A stretch of DNA of 50,232 nt from Caldilineaceae bacterium (GTDB lineage Bacteria; Chloroflexota; Anaerolineae; Caldilineales; Caldilineaceae). Position numbers and translations under genes: made by a program. The notes below the pieces were generated by a model. That model saw only the letters and a program-made list of their open reading frames with translations. It searched no databases and was not told the origin of the DNA. How positions within the stretch are numbered: position 1 is the first letter of the stretch; each line of letters starts with the position of its first letter. Positions 15,044 through 23,261 of this stretch are shown one piece after another. The stretch is from NCBI GenBank assembly GCA_022827195.1, contig JAJDTL010000005.1:1-50232 (forward strand), written 5' to 3'.

Positions 15044-17188
15044 TCACGGCCCGCCAAACGTGCCTTCACTCCACGGGCCGTAGGAGTCGTCGCCGTAGCG
15101 GGCGCGCACCCGCACCTTTTGGCGCACATGCTCCAGACCGGTAATCGTGTAAGAGGTATCCGTAGTATAGGCATTATTGTTGGTTCCGGTCGAATAATTC
15201 TCGTCGGCACGCGCCCAATTGATCTGGTAGTCAACCGGCGTTTCAGCCGGAGCGTTCCAAACCACGTAGGCTGGGCTGGTGCGCGTAGGAGGGTAGGCAA
15301 ATACGGGTCCACCCACCTTCCGCTTGTTCGCCGTTGTCGTAGGCGTGGCGGTGGCTGTAGGTGTGGCAGTGGCTGTGGGTGTGGGTGTGGCAGTGGCTGC
15401 AGGTGTGACTTTGACAAACCAGCCGCCAAACGCGCCTACGTGCCAGGGGCCGACGGAGCCGTCGTCGTAGCGGGCGCGCCCCCGCACCTTGTGGCGCACA
15501 TCCCCATCCAGACCGGCAATCGTGTAAGAAGTGTCCGTCGTATAGGCATTATTGTTGCTTCCGGTTGAATAATTCTCGTCGGCACGCGCCCAATTGATCT
15601 GGTAGTCAACCGGCGTCTCAGCCGGAGTGCGCCAATGCACTGTGACTGGGCTGGTACGCTCAGGAGGGTAGGAATATGTGAATGGGCCGATAGCCCGACT
15701 GTTCGCCGTGGTCGTGGGTGTGGCGGTGGCTGCAGCTATGCTTGTAGCTGTAGGCGTGGCGGTGGCTGCAGGTAGGCCTGTGGCTGTAGGCGTGGCGGTG
15801 GCTGCAGCTATGCTTGTAGCTGTAGGCGTGGCGGTGGCTGCAGGTAGGCCTGTAGCTGTAGGCGTGGCGGTGGCTGCAGGTAGGCCTGTGGCTGTAGGCG
15901 TGGCGGTGGCTGCAGGTAGGCCTGTAGCTGTAGGTGTGGCGGTGGCTGCAGGTGTGGCAGTCGTCGGGGTCGGGGTTGCGGTCGCCCCAGCGCAGAAGGG
16001 CAGCCCAAGCTCGTCCAGATCATTCGCCCTCACATTGCGCAAACCTGCGGGTACGCATCCCGTCAACTGGTTGACACTGAGATACAGCGCTTCCAGCTTG
16101 GAAAGGTTGCCCAGCGACGCCGGAATCGCCCCGCTCAACTGGTTATCCCAGAGGTACAGCTTTCTCAAGTTCGAGAGGTTGCCGAGCGATGCCGGAATCG
16201 CCCCGCTTAACCGGTTGTGCCTGGCCCACAGTGCCGAAAGGTAGGTAAGGTTGCCAAGTTGTGATGGGATCGCCCCGCTCAACCCGTTGCCATCGAGGTC
16301 CAGCCCAGTGACCCGCCCGTTGGCGTCGGTGTTGACGCCGTACCATTCCCCCAGCGGACGGTCGCTGATCCAGTTGGTGTTGTCCGCCCAATTCGCGCCG
16401 TCGGTAGCGTTATATAGCGCAACCAGCACCGCCCTGTCTGTCGCGGATGTCGTTGTTGCTGTTGCCGTCGGGCTCCCAGATGCCGCGGATGTCGTCGTTG
16501 CTGATGTCCTCGGGCTCCCAGACGACGCGGATACGGCTGAGGAAACAATCTTCGACCATTCGCTCGCCACTGCGCCTGCCGCATCCACCGCCCGAATCGT
16601 ATAGGAGTAGGTCCTGCCGGCCGTAAGGGAGGAATGTGTGTAGGAGCTGCCTGTCAGGTCGCCGCCAGTGCGACGCCAGCCGGCGTCGGCGTCCCACCAT
16701 GTCCACAACTCGTAATGCGCGGCGTTCGCCACCTCGGTCCACCTGAGCTCGACTGTGGTCGACCCGCTGGGCGTCGCAGTCAGAGTCGGTGCAGCCGCCA
16801 CACCCGGCGTGACAAACACACGGTCCGAAAATGCGCCCCCTGTTCCTGCCGCATCCACCGCGCGAATCGTCCAATAGTAGGTCCTGCCGGCCGTAAGGTC
16901 GGAGTGCGTGTAGGAGCTGCCTGTCAGGTCGCCGCCAATGCGATGCCAGCCGGCGTCCCACCATGCCCACAGCTCGTAATGCGCGGCATTCGCCACCTCG
17001 GTCCACCTCAGCTCGACTGTGGTCGACCCGCTGGGCGTCGCCGTCAGAGACGGCGCCGAAAGCGAGGACGTCTGCTGCGCCGCGGCTGGGTTCGCAAAAG
17101 ACACGATGGCGGCGGCGGCCAGCAGGGCCACCGCCAGCCAGTTTCCCGGTCCCGTCAGGGCTGACATACGATATTCAGGTCGAGACAT
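15044..17188 (-). CDS. Secreted fibronectin type III / leucine-rich-repeat surface protein
   Basis: The ATG at 17188 is preceded by GTAGGAAG and gives 714 residues. Order: signal peptide (hydrophobic LAVALLAAAAIVSFANPAAAQ), two near-identical fibronectin III domains (about 41-130 and 132-220, with TTVELRWTEVANAAHYELW), and a leucine-rich-repeat block (about 250-400) opening with LVALYNATDGANW and containing at least three copies of LSGAIPxxLGNLxxL. Then comes a 12-residue repeat linker (GLPAATATPTAT) of about 75 residues, a third Fn3-like domain, a short linker and a fourth (TPVDYQINWARADENYSTG in both). Domains 3 and 4 are recent duplicates. A role in adhesion or polysaccharide/protein contact is inferred. 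The stop lies 22 bp from B3. Confidence 0.85.
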   Translation of the reverse strand: MSRPEYRMSALTGPGNWLAVALLAAAAIVSFANPAAAQQTSSLSAPSLTATPSGSTTVELRWTEVANAAHYELWAWWDAGWHRIGGDLTGSSYTHSDLTAGRTYYWTIRAVDAAGTGGAFSDRVFVTPGVAAAPTLTATPSGSTTVELRWTEVANAAHYELWTWWDADAGWRRTGGDLTGSSYTHSSLTAGRTYSYTIRAVDAAGAVASEWSKIVSSAVSASSGSPRTSATTTSAASGSPTATATTTSATDRAVLVALYNATDGANWADNTNWISDRPLGEWYGVNTDANGRVTGLDLDGNGLSGAIPSQLGNLTYLSALWARHNRLSGAIPASLGNLSNLRKLYLWDNQLSGAIPASLGNLSKLEALYLSVNQLTGCVPAGLRNVRANDLDELGLPFCAGATATPTPTTATPAATATPTATGLPAATATPTATGLPAATATPTATGLPAATATPTATSIAAATATPTATGLPAATATPTATSIAAATATPTTTANSRAIGPFTYSYPPERTSPVTVHWRTPAETPVDYQINWARADENYSTGSNNNAYTTDTSYTIAGLDGDVRHKVRGRARYDDGSVGPWHVGAFGGWFVKVTPAATATPTPTATATPTATATPTTTANKRKVGGPVFAYPPTRTSPAYVVWNAPAETPVDYQINWARADENYSTGTNNNAYTTDTSYTITGLEHVRQKVRVRARYGDDSYGPWSEGTFGGP
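15710..15960 (-). repeat. 36-bp in-frame tandem repeats in the surface-protein linker
   Basis: About six units of 36 bp, each containing GTAGGCGTGGCGGTGGCTGC on the plus strand, encode GLPAATATPTAT or SIAAATATPTAT. The alternation of the two variants shows unit-by-unit duplication. Copy number could vary without breaking the frame. Confidence 0.85.
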
Positions 17189-17677
17189 CACTTCCTACTC
17201 CTCTGAGATGGTTCGTCGGAGGCATGGGCCGCTATCAGCGGTCCGGTCCGCCGTCAAGATTTCACCATCCAATTATAGAGCATCGATATGTCTCCAGTAT
17301 GTCATTCCTGCTCTTTTCTATGCCAATATCGTGTCAATACTACGAAAGACCGTTTCCATCCCGGCGGAACGCGGATGGGGCAGGCCTCGAACCCGGCCCC
17401 GTATGCGGTCCGCGCATGCGCTCCTGCCGCGCGGTTGCCGCGCGACACGCCGCATCGCGGTTCAGCGTCACCACAGGGGCGCACGCGCTGGGGTGCGCGT
17501 CCCGGACGCAACGTACCGCCGGCCGGCGCGTTGGCCTGTTCCGCGCGCCTTGATATGTCACGCGCCCCTTCGGCGCACTGCTACGAGGATTCTGTTATCA
17601 ATGGGGTGATTGGCCTGCGGGGTGTCCCGCGCCCCGTGACCACTCTGGAGGCAGGGGAATCGCTCGTAACCCTTCGC
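17189..17677. other. Intergenic stretch with GC-rich, arginine-codon-like sequence; no gene assigned
   Basis: Several frames are open because of high GC, but none has a supported start or motif. Bases 17280-17345 resemble the extension shared by A2/A3 (TGTCATT...TTTTC...GTGTCAAT), hinting at another fragment of that repeat. A T-loop-like GGGTTCGA occurs on the minus strand near 17390, but no tRNA cloverleaf can be built around it. Confidence 0.4.
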
Positions 17678-17721
17678 ACATATACCTTGGCTTGTGGGCC
17701 AGTTTTTGGGGCCCACTTCAC
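17678..17721 (-). mobile_element. Family A left-end fragment
   Basis: ATATACCTTGGCTTGTGG then GCCAGTTTTTGGGGCCCACTTCA is the complement of a family A left end of about 45 bp. No right half is present. It lies between the surface-protein promoter region and the methyltransferase gene. Confidence 0.65.
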
Positions 17722-17892
17722 ACAGCTGAAAGACGATGGTACGCAACCTCGCTTCAGCTCCTCTTTCCATCCTTATGGCTGAACTGTTTTGGCATATGTG
17801 CCGTGTTCTCTCACTGTTCCTATTGGTTGAAGGCGCGGCTGCTGCCGTATCCGGGCCGGACATAAGACCTGCCGAAAGGGTACGCAACCAAT

Positions 17893-18552
17893 TCAGATTC
17901 GGCCGGAGAAAAGGGCGGCGCATCCGACAACCTCGACCGATACATCACGGAATCTCTGGCTGAGCGACTGCTCCAAGCCAGCCAGGTCGTCCTCCTGGTT
18001 ACAGAAGATGCCCTTCCTGTTGTAGAAACGCATCAAACGCTTTGCAAACCAGCTGCGCGAAACGCCGCCTTGAAGCAAGGTCGAACCGAACAGGACTGCA
18101 TCCGGGTTCATCAGTGCCTTCAGGTGGTCGAACGCGATCGCCTTGGACCTGATGGCGCCTGGGAGGCAGTGGAGCAGATAGTTGACCCCAATCGAGTCGA
18201 ACGCCTGTATATCATCCGAGAAAGGTTCCAGAATGTTGTGTTGGTACGTCTCAGGCATGTAGCGCGCAATGCGGCGCGCGGCGAAATCCAACGAGTTCCG
18301 GTTGATGTCTGAGAGGACGATTCGCGGTGTTTGCGACGGGAAAGGGCAGTAATGCAGGAAGTATCCGGTCCCCACGCCGACATCCAGATGGTTCGCCGAG
18401 ACGTGCTTGCTGTAATGCGTAAGCAGCTGTTCCGTCGGACATCTCCAAACCAGCGGATTCGACACCCCGTGCACGATAAAGTCATAGAAGCGTAAACCGC
18501 GTTGGGTGTAGATTGCCTGGCCCGCTTTGATCTGCTCTTCTGTTACGTCCAT
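17893..18552 (-). CDS. Class I SAM-dependent methyltransferase
   Basis: A 219-residue protein of the Rossmann-like methyltransferase fold. Motif I is HLDVGVGTGYFLHY (about residues 55-68), an acidic residue follows at the end of strand 2 (IVLSDINRNSL), then DSIGVNYLLHCLPG as motif IV and MNPDAVLFGSTLL as the post-motif strand. GGAGAAGACTC precedes the ATG. The length and the HCLPG motif resemble small-molecule methyltransferases rather than DNA methylases; the substrate is unknown. It stands alone between a family A fragment and family B copy B4. Confidence 0.8.
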   Translation of the reverse strand: MDVTEEQIKAGQAIYTQRGLRFYDFIVHGVSNPLVWRCPTEQLLTHYSKHVSANHLDVGVGTGYFLHYCPFPSQTPRIVLSDINRNSLDFAARRIARYMPETYQHNILEPFSDDIQAFDSIGVNYLLHCLPGAIRSKAIAFDHLKALMNPDAVLFGSTLLQGGVSRSWFAKRLMRFYNRKGIFCNQEDDLAGLEQSLSQRFRDVSVEVVGCAALFSGRI

Positions 18553-18576
18553 GAGTCTTCTCCTGCGCTCCGTGGC

Positions 18577-18685
18577 TGACCTGCCCCCGATGTTTGTACC
18601 ACCCGTTATGTTAGTCCGACAAGCGCGGGGACAGGGCCGGCAGGTACGAGGGCCTCAGGCGCCGGCGGGACCGGTGCGGCCGCCG
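18577..18685 (-). mobile_element. Family B IS3 end fragment, copy B4
   Basis: It begins TGACCTGCCCCCGATG, then GTACCACCCGTTATGTTAGT, identical to B2 over about 60 bp, and runs out near GGCCTCAGGCGCCGGCGG. Only this one end is present. On the other side a short minus frame (MGGFLRFALPLTAFLSLFP...) immediately after the TPR gene may be a membrane-protein start cut off by this insertion. Confidence 0.65.
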
Positions 18686-18786
18686 CCTTATAGCGCGTAT
18701 AGAGCGGAAAGAGCGACAGAAAAGCGGTCAGTGGAAGCGCAAAGCGCAGAAATCCGCCCATCTTACTTGCTTGTTTCAAGCGATCA

Positions 18787-19449
18787 TCACTCCTGTTCAA
18801 CTATCTGAATCATCTCCTCAGTTTCAGCCGCGAGGTCCCTTCTGCCGGTCGACTGCGCCAATGCCAAAGCGACTTTCAAATCCGCGATCGCGCCCTGGTT
18901 TTGACCAAGAATGACCTTGGCGAACCCCCGGTTGGCGTAGGCGTAGGCATTGTCGGGCTGCAGACGGATGACCTGATCAAAGTCGGCGATGGCGTCCTGG
19001 TATTGTCCAAGGTTGGCCCTTACAACCGCTCGATTGTTGTAGGCTGCGACGTAGTCGGGCTGCAGACGGATGACCTGATCAAAGTCGGCGATGGCATCCT
19101 GGTGTTGTCCAAGGTAGCGCTTGGAACTGCCCCGACTGTAGTAGGCGTCGGCATGGTCCGGCTGCAGGCGGATGGCTTGATCCAGGTCGGCGATCGCCTC
19201 CTCGTATTGACCAAGTCAGATCTTGGCATTAGCCCGAATGATGTAGGCGTCAGTATATTTGGGCCGTATATTAATGACCTGATCAAAGTCGGCGATGGCG
19301 CCCTTGTATTCGCCTTCCTTCAATCTGGCAACGCCCCGGTCGAAGTAGTCTGTTGAAGTTTCCGGGCGGTCGCAAGCGGCGACCGCGACAAGCGCTACGG
19401 CAACCGCCATTACCCAAACCCATATCTTGGCAGCGCGCGTCATGAACAT
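18787..19449 (-). pseudogene. TPR-repeat lipoprotein interrupted by an in-frame TGA
   Basis: The start at 19449 follows GAGGCGGACAG and gives a lipoprotein signal ending VALVAVAAC. A TPR unit follows (YFDRGVARLKEGEYKGAIAD), then TGA at 19216-19218 inside ANAKI-stop-LGQYEEAIADLDQAI. The same frame then stays open through three more TPR units (YYSRGSSKRYLGQHQDAIAD, YNNRAVVRANLGQYQDAIAD, YANRGFAKVILGQNQGAIAD) to TGA at 18787, 220 codons in all. Neighbouring repeats suggest the TGA replaced a CGA or similar codon. It is either a recent nonsense mutation or a sequence error. Confidence 0.75.
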
Positions 19450-19528
19450 CACTGTCCGCCTCGATGGACAAAAGGCTTCTGCTCGCCAACGGTCGGTCCG
19501 CCGACATCGGTAGCCGGATGCTTCGCCG

Positions 19529-21115
19529 CTACTCCCACTCGATCGTCGCCGGCGGCTTGCTCGAAATGTCATACACCACGCGGTTCACCCCATCCACCTC
19601 GTTTACAATCCGGCTGCTCACCCGCGCCAGCAGTCCGAAGGGCAGCTGCGCCCAGTCGGCGGTCATGAAGTCGTCGGTGGTGACGGCCCGCAGCGCGATG
19701 ACGTTGGCGTAGGTGCGGCCGTCCCCCATCACGCCGACCGTCTGCACCGGCAGCAGCACCGCGAAAACCTGGCTCGTCTCCCGGTAGAGGCCCGCCGTCC
19801 GCAGCTCTTCGAGAAAGATACGGTCGGCCGCGCGCAGCATCTCCAGCCGTTGCCAGGTCACCTCGCCGAGGATGCGGATGCCCAGCCCCGGCCCCGGGAA
19901 GGGGTGCCGCCACACAATCTCCTCGGGCAAGCCCAGCTCCTCGCCGATGTGACGAACCTCGTCCTTGAACAGCATCCGCAGCGGTTCGATCAGCCCAAAA
20001 GTCATATCCTCCGGCAGGCCGCCCACATTGTGATGCGTCTTGATCGTGCGCGCATTCGACGACCCGTCGCGGCTGGCCGACTCGATCACGTCCGGGTAGA
20101 GCGTCCCCTGCGTCAGGTGCACCTTGCCCGCCTCATTCGTGGAATCCTCTCCTTCCCCGCTCTCCTCGAACAGCCGCTCAGTCTCCTCCTCGAAGACGCG
20201 CACAAAGCGCGCCCCGATCCGTCTGCGCTTCTCCTCCGGGTCGGTCACGCCCTCCAGGTCGCCCAAAAACGCCTCCTTGGCGTCGACCGCAACCAGCCGC
20301 ATCCCCTGATGCCGCTCGAACGTCTCCACCACCTGCTCCGCCTCACCCGCCCGCAGCAGGCCGTGGTCGACGAAAATGCAGGTCAGCCGCGCCCCGATCG
20401 CCCGGTGCGCCAGCGTCGCCGCCACCGCGCTGTCCACGCCGCCGCTCAGCCCGCACACCACCCGGTCCGCCGGCCCCACCTGCGCCCGGATTGCGTCAAC
20501 GCTCTCCTGGATGAAATTGCCCGCCGTCCAGTCCCCCGCGCAGCCGCAGATCGAGCGCACGAAGTTTCGCAGCAGGGCAAAGCCGTGCTGCGTATGCGCC
20601 ACCTCCGGGTGAAACTGCAGCCCGTACAGGCCCCGCGCCTCGTCCGCGATCGCCGCGCACGGCGAATTCCCGCTGCGCGCCACCGTCGCAAATCCGGCCG
20701 GCAGCCGCTCCACCCGGTCCCCGTGGCTCATCCACACCTCCTGTTCGCGCGGCTGTCCCGCAAAGAGGCCGTTCTCCCGCGTCACTTCGATCTGCGCCGC
20801 GCCGTACTCGCGCAGCCTGCTCGGCGCGACCTGGCCGCCCAGCGCGTGCGCCAGCAGCTGCAGCCCGTAGCAGATGCCCAGCACCGGCGCCCCGCTCTCG
20901 AGCACCGCCGCCGGCAGCGTCGGCGCACCCGCTTCGTACACGCTCGCCGGCCCCCCCGAAAGGATGATCCCCTTCAGATTCACGCGCGGCAGCCGCGCCG
21001 CCGCCCGCTCCCACGGGATCATCTCGGCGTAGACATGCGCCTCCCGCACCCGGCGGCAGATCAGCTGGCTGTATTGGCTGCCGTAGTCCAGTACGGCGAT
21101 CGTTTCATGCTGCAT
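19529..21115 (-). CDS. guaA: GMP synthase (glutamine-hydrolysing)
   Basis: The enzyme converts XMP, ATP and glutamine to GMP, the last step of de novo guanine nucleotide synthesis. The 528 residues hold a class I glutamine amidotransferase domain (GICYG with nucleophile C82, and LQFHPEV with H169/E171). An ATP pyrophosphatase domain follows (P-loop SGGVDS at 224-229), then the dimerisation domain ending [13 protein letters not shown], the canonical GuaA C-terminus. A short acidic insertion ([17 protein letters not shown]) precedes [13 protein letters not shown] and makes it slightly longer than typical. The start is by homology of [17 protein letters not shown]; no strong ribosome-binding site is visible. 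It is a solid chromosomal core gene. Confidence 0.97.
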   Translation of the reverse strand: MQHETIAVLDYGSQYSQLICRRVREAHVYAEMIPWERAAARLPRVNLKGIILSGGPASVYEAGAPTLPAAVLESGAPVLGICYGLQLLAHALGGQVAPSRLREYGAAQIEVTRENGLFAGQPREQEVWMSHGDRVERLPAGFATVARSGNSPCAAIADEARGLYGLQFHPEVAHTQHGFALLRNFVRSICGCAGDWTAGNFIQESVDAIRAQVGPADRVVCGLSGGVDSAVAATLAHRAIGARLTCIFVDHGLLRAGEAEQVVETFERHQGMRLVAVDAKEAFLGDLEGVTDPEEKRRRIGARFVRVFEEETERLFEESGEGEDSTNEAGKVHLTQGTLYPDVIESASRDGSSNARTIKTHHNVGGLPEDMTFGLIEPLRMLFKDEVRHIGEELGLPEEIVWRHPFPGPGLGIRILGEVTWQRLEMLRAADRIFLEELRTAGLYRETSQVFAVLLPVQTVGVMGDGRTYANVIALRAVTTDDFMTADWAQLPFGLLARVSSRIVNEVDGVNRVVYDISSKPPATIEWE

Positions 21116-21200
21116 GGCTCGACGATTTCCGATACTTGCTCAATGACGACTCGCCCGCGAATCCACCCGACTCTTCAAAATCGAAACTCGCTGCCCCTGC

Positions 21201-21521
21201 TCAACTCGCTTCCGTCGCCTTGGGCCGATCAATCTCAACCTCGACCATACCAAAGGTTGTCTCCAGGTCAGGGACCGATGCCCCAGACTCGGCCAGACTC
21301 GTAATATGGTAGGCCATCGCCTCGCCAATCGACATCTGTGGTTTGGGAACCGTTTCGCCGTCTGCGATCAGACCCTCGACGTGGAACGCGATCGCTTCGC
21401 GTACTGCCGCCTGGATCTCCTGCCAGCTCCCTCCCGTTGCGATGCAACCGGGCAGTTCGGGCGCATACGCGCCGTAACTGCTCGGCGCCCGCTCGTACAC
21501 GACCGCAAAGTTCTGCTTCAT
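21201..21521 (-). CDS. hicB: HicB-family antitoxin
   Basis: A 106-residue protein starting MKQNFAVVYERAPSSYGAYAPELPGC, the partial RNase-H-like fold of HicB antitoxins (ELPGCIATGGSWQEIQAAVREAIAFHVEGL). A C-terminal extension replaces a recognisable DNA-binding domain. GGGAGGGGAAG sits directly before the ATG, and the ATG overlaps the stop of the upstream hicA frame (TGATG). HicB normally neutralises the mRNA-cleaving toxin HicA. Here the partner is interrupted, so this antitoxin may be an orphan. Confidence 0.8.
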   Translation of the reverse strand: MKQNFAVVYERAPSSYGAYAPELPGCIATGGSWQEIQAAVREAIAFHVEGLIADGETVPKPQMSIGEAMAYHITSLAESGASVPDLETTFGMVEVEIDRPKATEAS

Positions 21522-21718
21522 CACTTCCCCTCCCTCAGCCCTGCCTGCTTCAAAATGCTCAGCCACGTCCCTTACGGTACGTCTGCGCTGGGATGGCCTG
21601 CAATGGTGACGGTTCCGGGTTTGTTGTCGTGGCGATATTGCCGGTGACTGCCGCGAGTACGGACTAACCGCCAGCCGTCCCGTTCAACCAGTCGAATGGC
21701 CTCTCTAACCTTTGGCAT
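21521..21718 (-). pseudogene. hicA: HicA-family toxin with a premature stop at codon 49
   Basis: The frame from the ATG at 21718 reads MPKVREAIRLVERDGWRL, then VRTRGSHRQYRH, GTVTIAGHPSADVP, a TAA at 21572-21574, and continues GTWLSILKQAGLREGK to TGA at 21521. HicA toxins are about 60 residues with the double-stranded-RNA-binding-like fold and the active histidine in GSHxxY. They end xxVPKGTLxxILKQAGL. The stop stands exactly where the lysine of VPKGT belongs, so one base change removed the last two helices. With this the unit is 65 codons and overlaps hicB. Confidence 0.8.
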
Positions 21719-21871
21719 ACCTCACCCAGTTTGTATATTCCAAGCCTATCTTACCCATCCGCCGCACCCCGCGCCAAACGCCGTCCCCGTACCACCGGCG
21801 CGCTTGCCCTTCCCGCCCTCCTGCGCCACCATGATATCTGCATAAGCAACACGCAAGCCAAAGGAGCTCCC

Positions 21872-22669
21872 ATGAAACTCGCCAACAAAGTCGCCCTCGT
21901 CACCGGCGGCGCGCGCGGGCTCGGCCGCGCCTACGTGCTCCACCTGGCGCAGCTGGGCGCCGATGTCGTCGTCAACGACGTTGACCTCGACGCCGCCCGG
22001 GCGTACGACGAACCGCTCACCGCCGCCACCGTCGATGGCGAAGTCGAGGCGCTCGGTCGCCGCGCCCTCGCCATCGAGGCCGACGTATCCGACAAGGCCG
22101 CGGTCGACGCCATGCTGCAACAGACCATAGATGAGTTCGGCCGGCTCGACATCCTCGTCAACAACGCCGGCGGCATGCTCTATCCCCCGCCCAACCATTC
22201 CGCCGCGACCGCCCCGCCCGACCACTACCGCTACATCCTCGACATCAACCTCACCGGCGCCATCTACTGCTGCCAGGCCGCCGCACCGCATATGCAGGCC
22301 GCGCGCAGCGGCAAGATCGTCAACGTCGCCTCCCAGGCCGGCCTCTGGAGCGGACGCGACGGCGGCGGCATGGCCTACAAAGTCGCCAAAGCCGGCGTCA
22401 TCCAGTACACCCGCGTCCTCGCCGCCGAACTCGGCCCCTACAACATCCACGTCAACTGCATCGCGCCCGGCTTCATGCTCTCCTCCCGCGCCGTCGCCCA
22501 GGGCCGCAACCGGCCGCCAATCCGCGACCACCTCCTGCAGGATATTCCCCTCGGCCGCCTCGGCATGCCCGAAGACTGCGCCAAAGTGGTCGAATTCCTC
22601 GTCACCGATCTCTCCGACTACGTCACCGGTCAGTGCATCCCCGTCTGCGGCGGCTACGTCGCCTTCTGA
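21872..22669 (+). CDS. Short-chain dehydrogenase/reductase (SDR)
   Basis: The ATG at 21872 follows AAAGGAGC and gives 265 residues of classical SDR type: cofactor motif TGGARGLG (11-18), NNAGG in strand 4, an active-site S-Y-K set with YKVAK (Y169, K173), and the PG motif after strand 6. Acidic VVND at the end of strand 2 favours NAD over NADP. A small insertion (LYPPPNHSAATAPPDHYRY) follows NNAGG. It heads a forward cluster with a YciI-like protein and an amidohydrolase, suggesting catabolism of a small organic compound; the substrate cannot be told. Confidence 0.9.
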   Translation: MKLANKVALVTGGARGLGRAYVLHLAQLGADVVVNDVDLDAARAYDEPLTAATVDGEVEALGRRALAIEADVSDKAAVDAMLQQTIDEFGRLDILVNNAGGMLYPPPNHSAATAPPDHYRYILDINLTGAIYCCQAAAPHMQAARSGKIVNVASQAGLWSGRDGGGMAYKVAKAGVIQYTRVLAAELGPYNIHVNCIAPGFMLSSRAVAQGRNRPPIRDHLLQDIPLGRLGMPEDCAKVVEFLVTDLSDYVTGQCIPVCGGYVAF

Positions 22670-22786
22670 GCCGCGCACACGCCCCCACCGGCCTATTCCC
22701 GCTGCGCGCAAACGGCCAAAGTCTGGTACTATACTGGGACGCACCTGTAAAGCTGAAGGGGTTACCGGGAAAGCGAGGAAACGAAA

Positions 22787-23194
22787 ATGCGAGTCATGGT
22801 TCTGGTGAAAGCGACCGACGACAGCGAAGCCGGCATCATGCCTTCCGCCGATCTCTTCGAAGCGATGGGCAACTACAACCAGGAGCTCTTCGACGCCGGC
22901 GTCCTGCTGGATGGTGAGGGCCTTCAGCCCTCCTCCAATGGCAAGCGCGTCGCCTTCGACGGCGCCAGCCGCACCGTCATCGACGGCCCCTTTGCCGAAG
23001 TCGGCGAACTGGTCGCAGGCTATTGGTTATGGCAGGTGAAGGACATGGACGAGGCGGTCGAATGGGTCAGGCGCTGCCCCAACCCGATGCCGGGCCCCAG
23101 CGAAATCGAGATCCGCCCCGTCTACGGGATGGAGGACTTCGGCGAGGCCATGACACCCGAGCTCAAGGAGCAGGAAGAGCGCGTGAGATCATGA
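22787..23194 (+). CDS. YciI/DGPF-domain family protein
   Basis: A 135-residue protein with a ferredoxin-like dimeric alpha-beta barrel. MRVMVLVKATDDSEAG opens the first strand, and the family signature DGPFAE lies near residues 67-72, followed by LVAGYWLWQVKDMDEAVEWVRRCP and the closing strand EIEIRPVYGMEDFG. Proteins of this family are often annotated as dehydrogenase-like or sigma-factor-linked but lack proven activity. It lies 117 bp after the SDR and 67 bp before the amidohydrolase. Confidence 0.85.
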   Translation: MRVMVLVKATDDSEAGIMPSADLFEAMGNYNQELFDAGVLLDGEGLQPSSNGKRVAFDGASRTVIDGPFAEVGELVAGYWLWQVKDMDEAVEWVRRCPNPMPGPSEIEIRPVYGMEDFGEAMTPELKEQEERVRS

Positions 23195-23261
23195 CCGGCC
23201 TCTGCTCGCACAGGTTTCCCGCAGCCAAAAACCCGCCACACCAATCCCGAAAGGCAAAACG

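Noticed and set aside
17370..17410. T-loop-like GGGTTCGA on the minus strand, possible tRNA
   Set aside because: The putative loop is one base too long, and no acceptor stem, anticodon stem or D arm can be paired around it.
19850..21304. A 484-codon plus-strand frame opposite guaA
   Set aside because: It lies entirely antisense to a certain GMP synthase gene and its composition (His/Arg/Pro-rich) is that of a shadow in GC-rich DNA.
21731..21871. N-terminal extension of the SDR from 21731
   Set aside because: The extension is Arg/Pro/Ala-rich, lacks a ribosome-binding site, and classical SDRs begin about 5 residues before the TGGxxGxG motif, as from the ATG at 21872.
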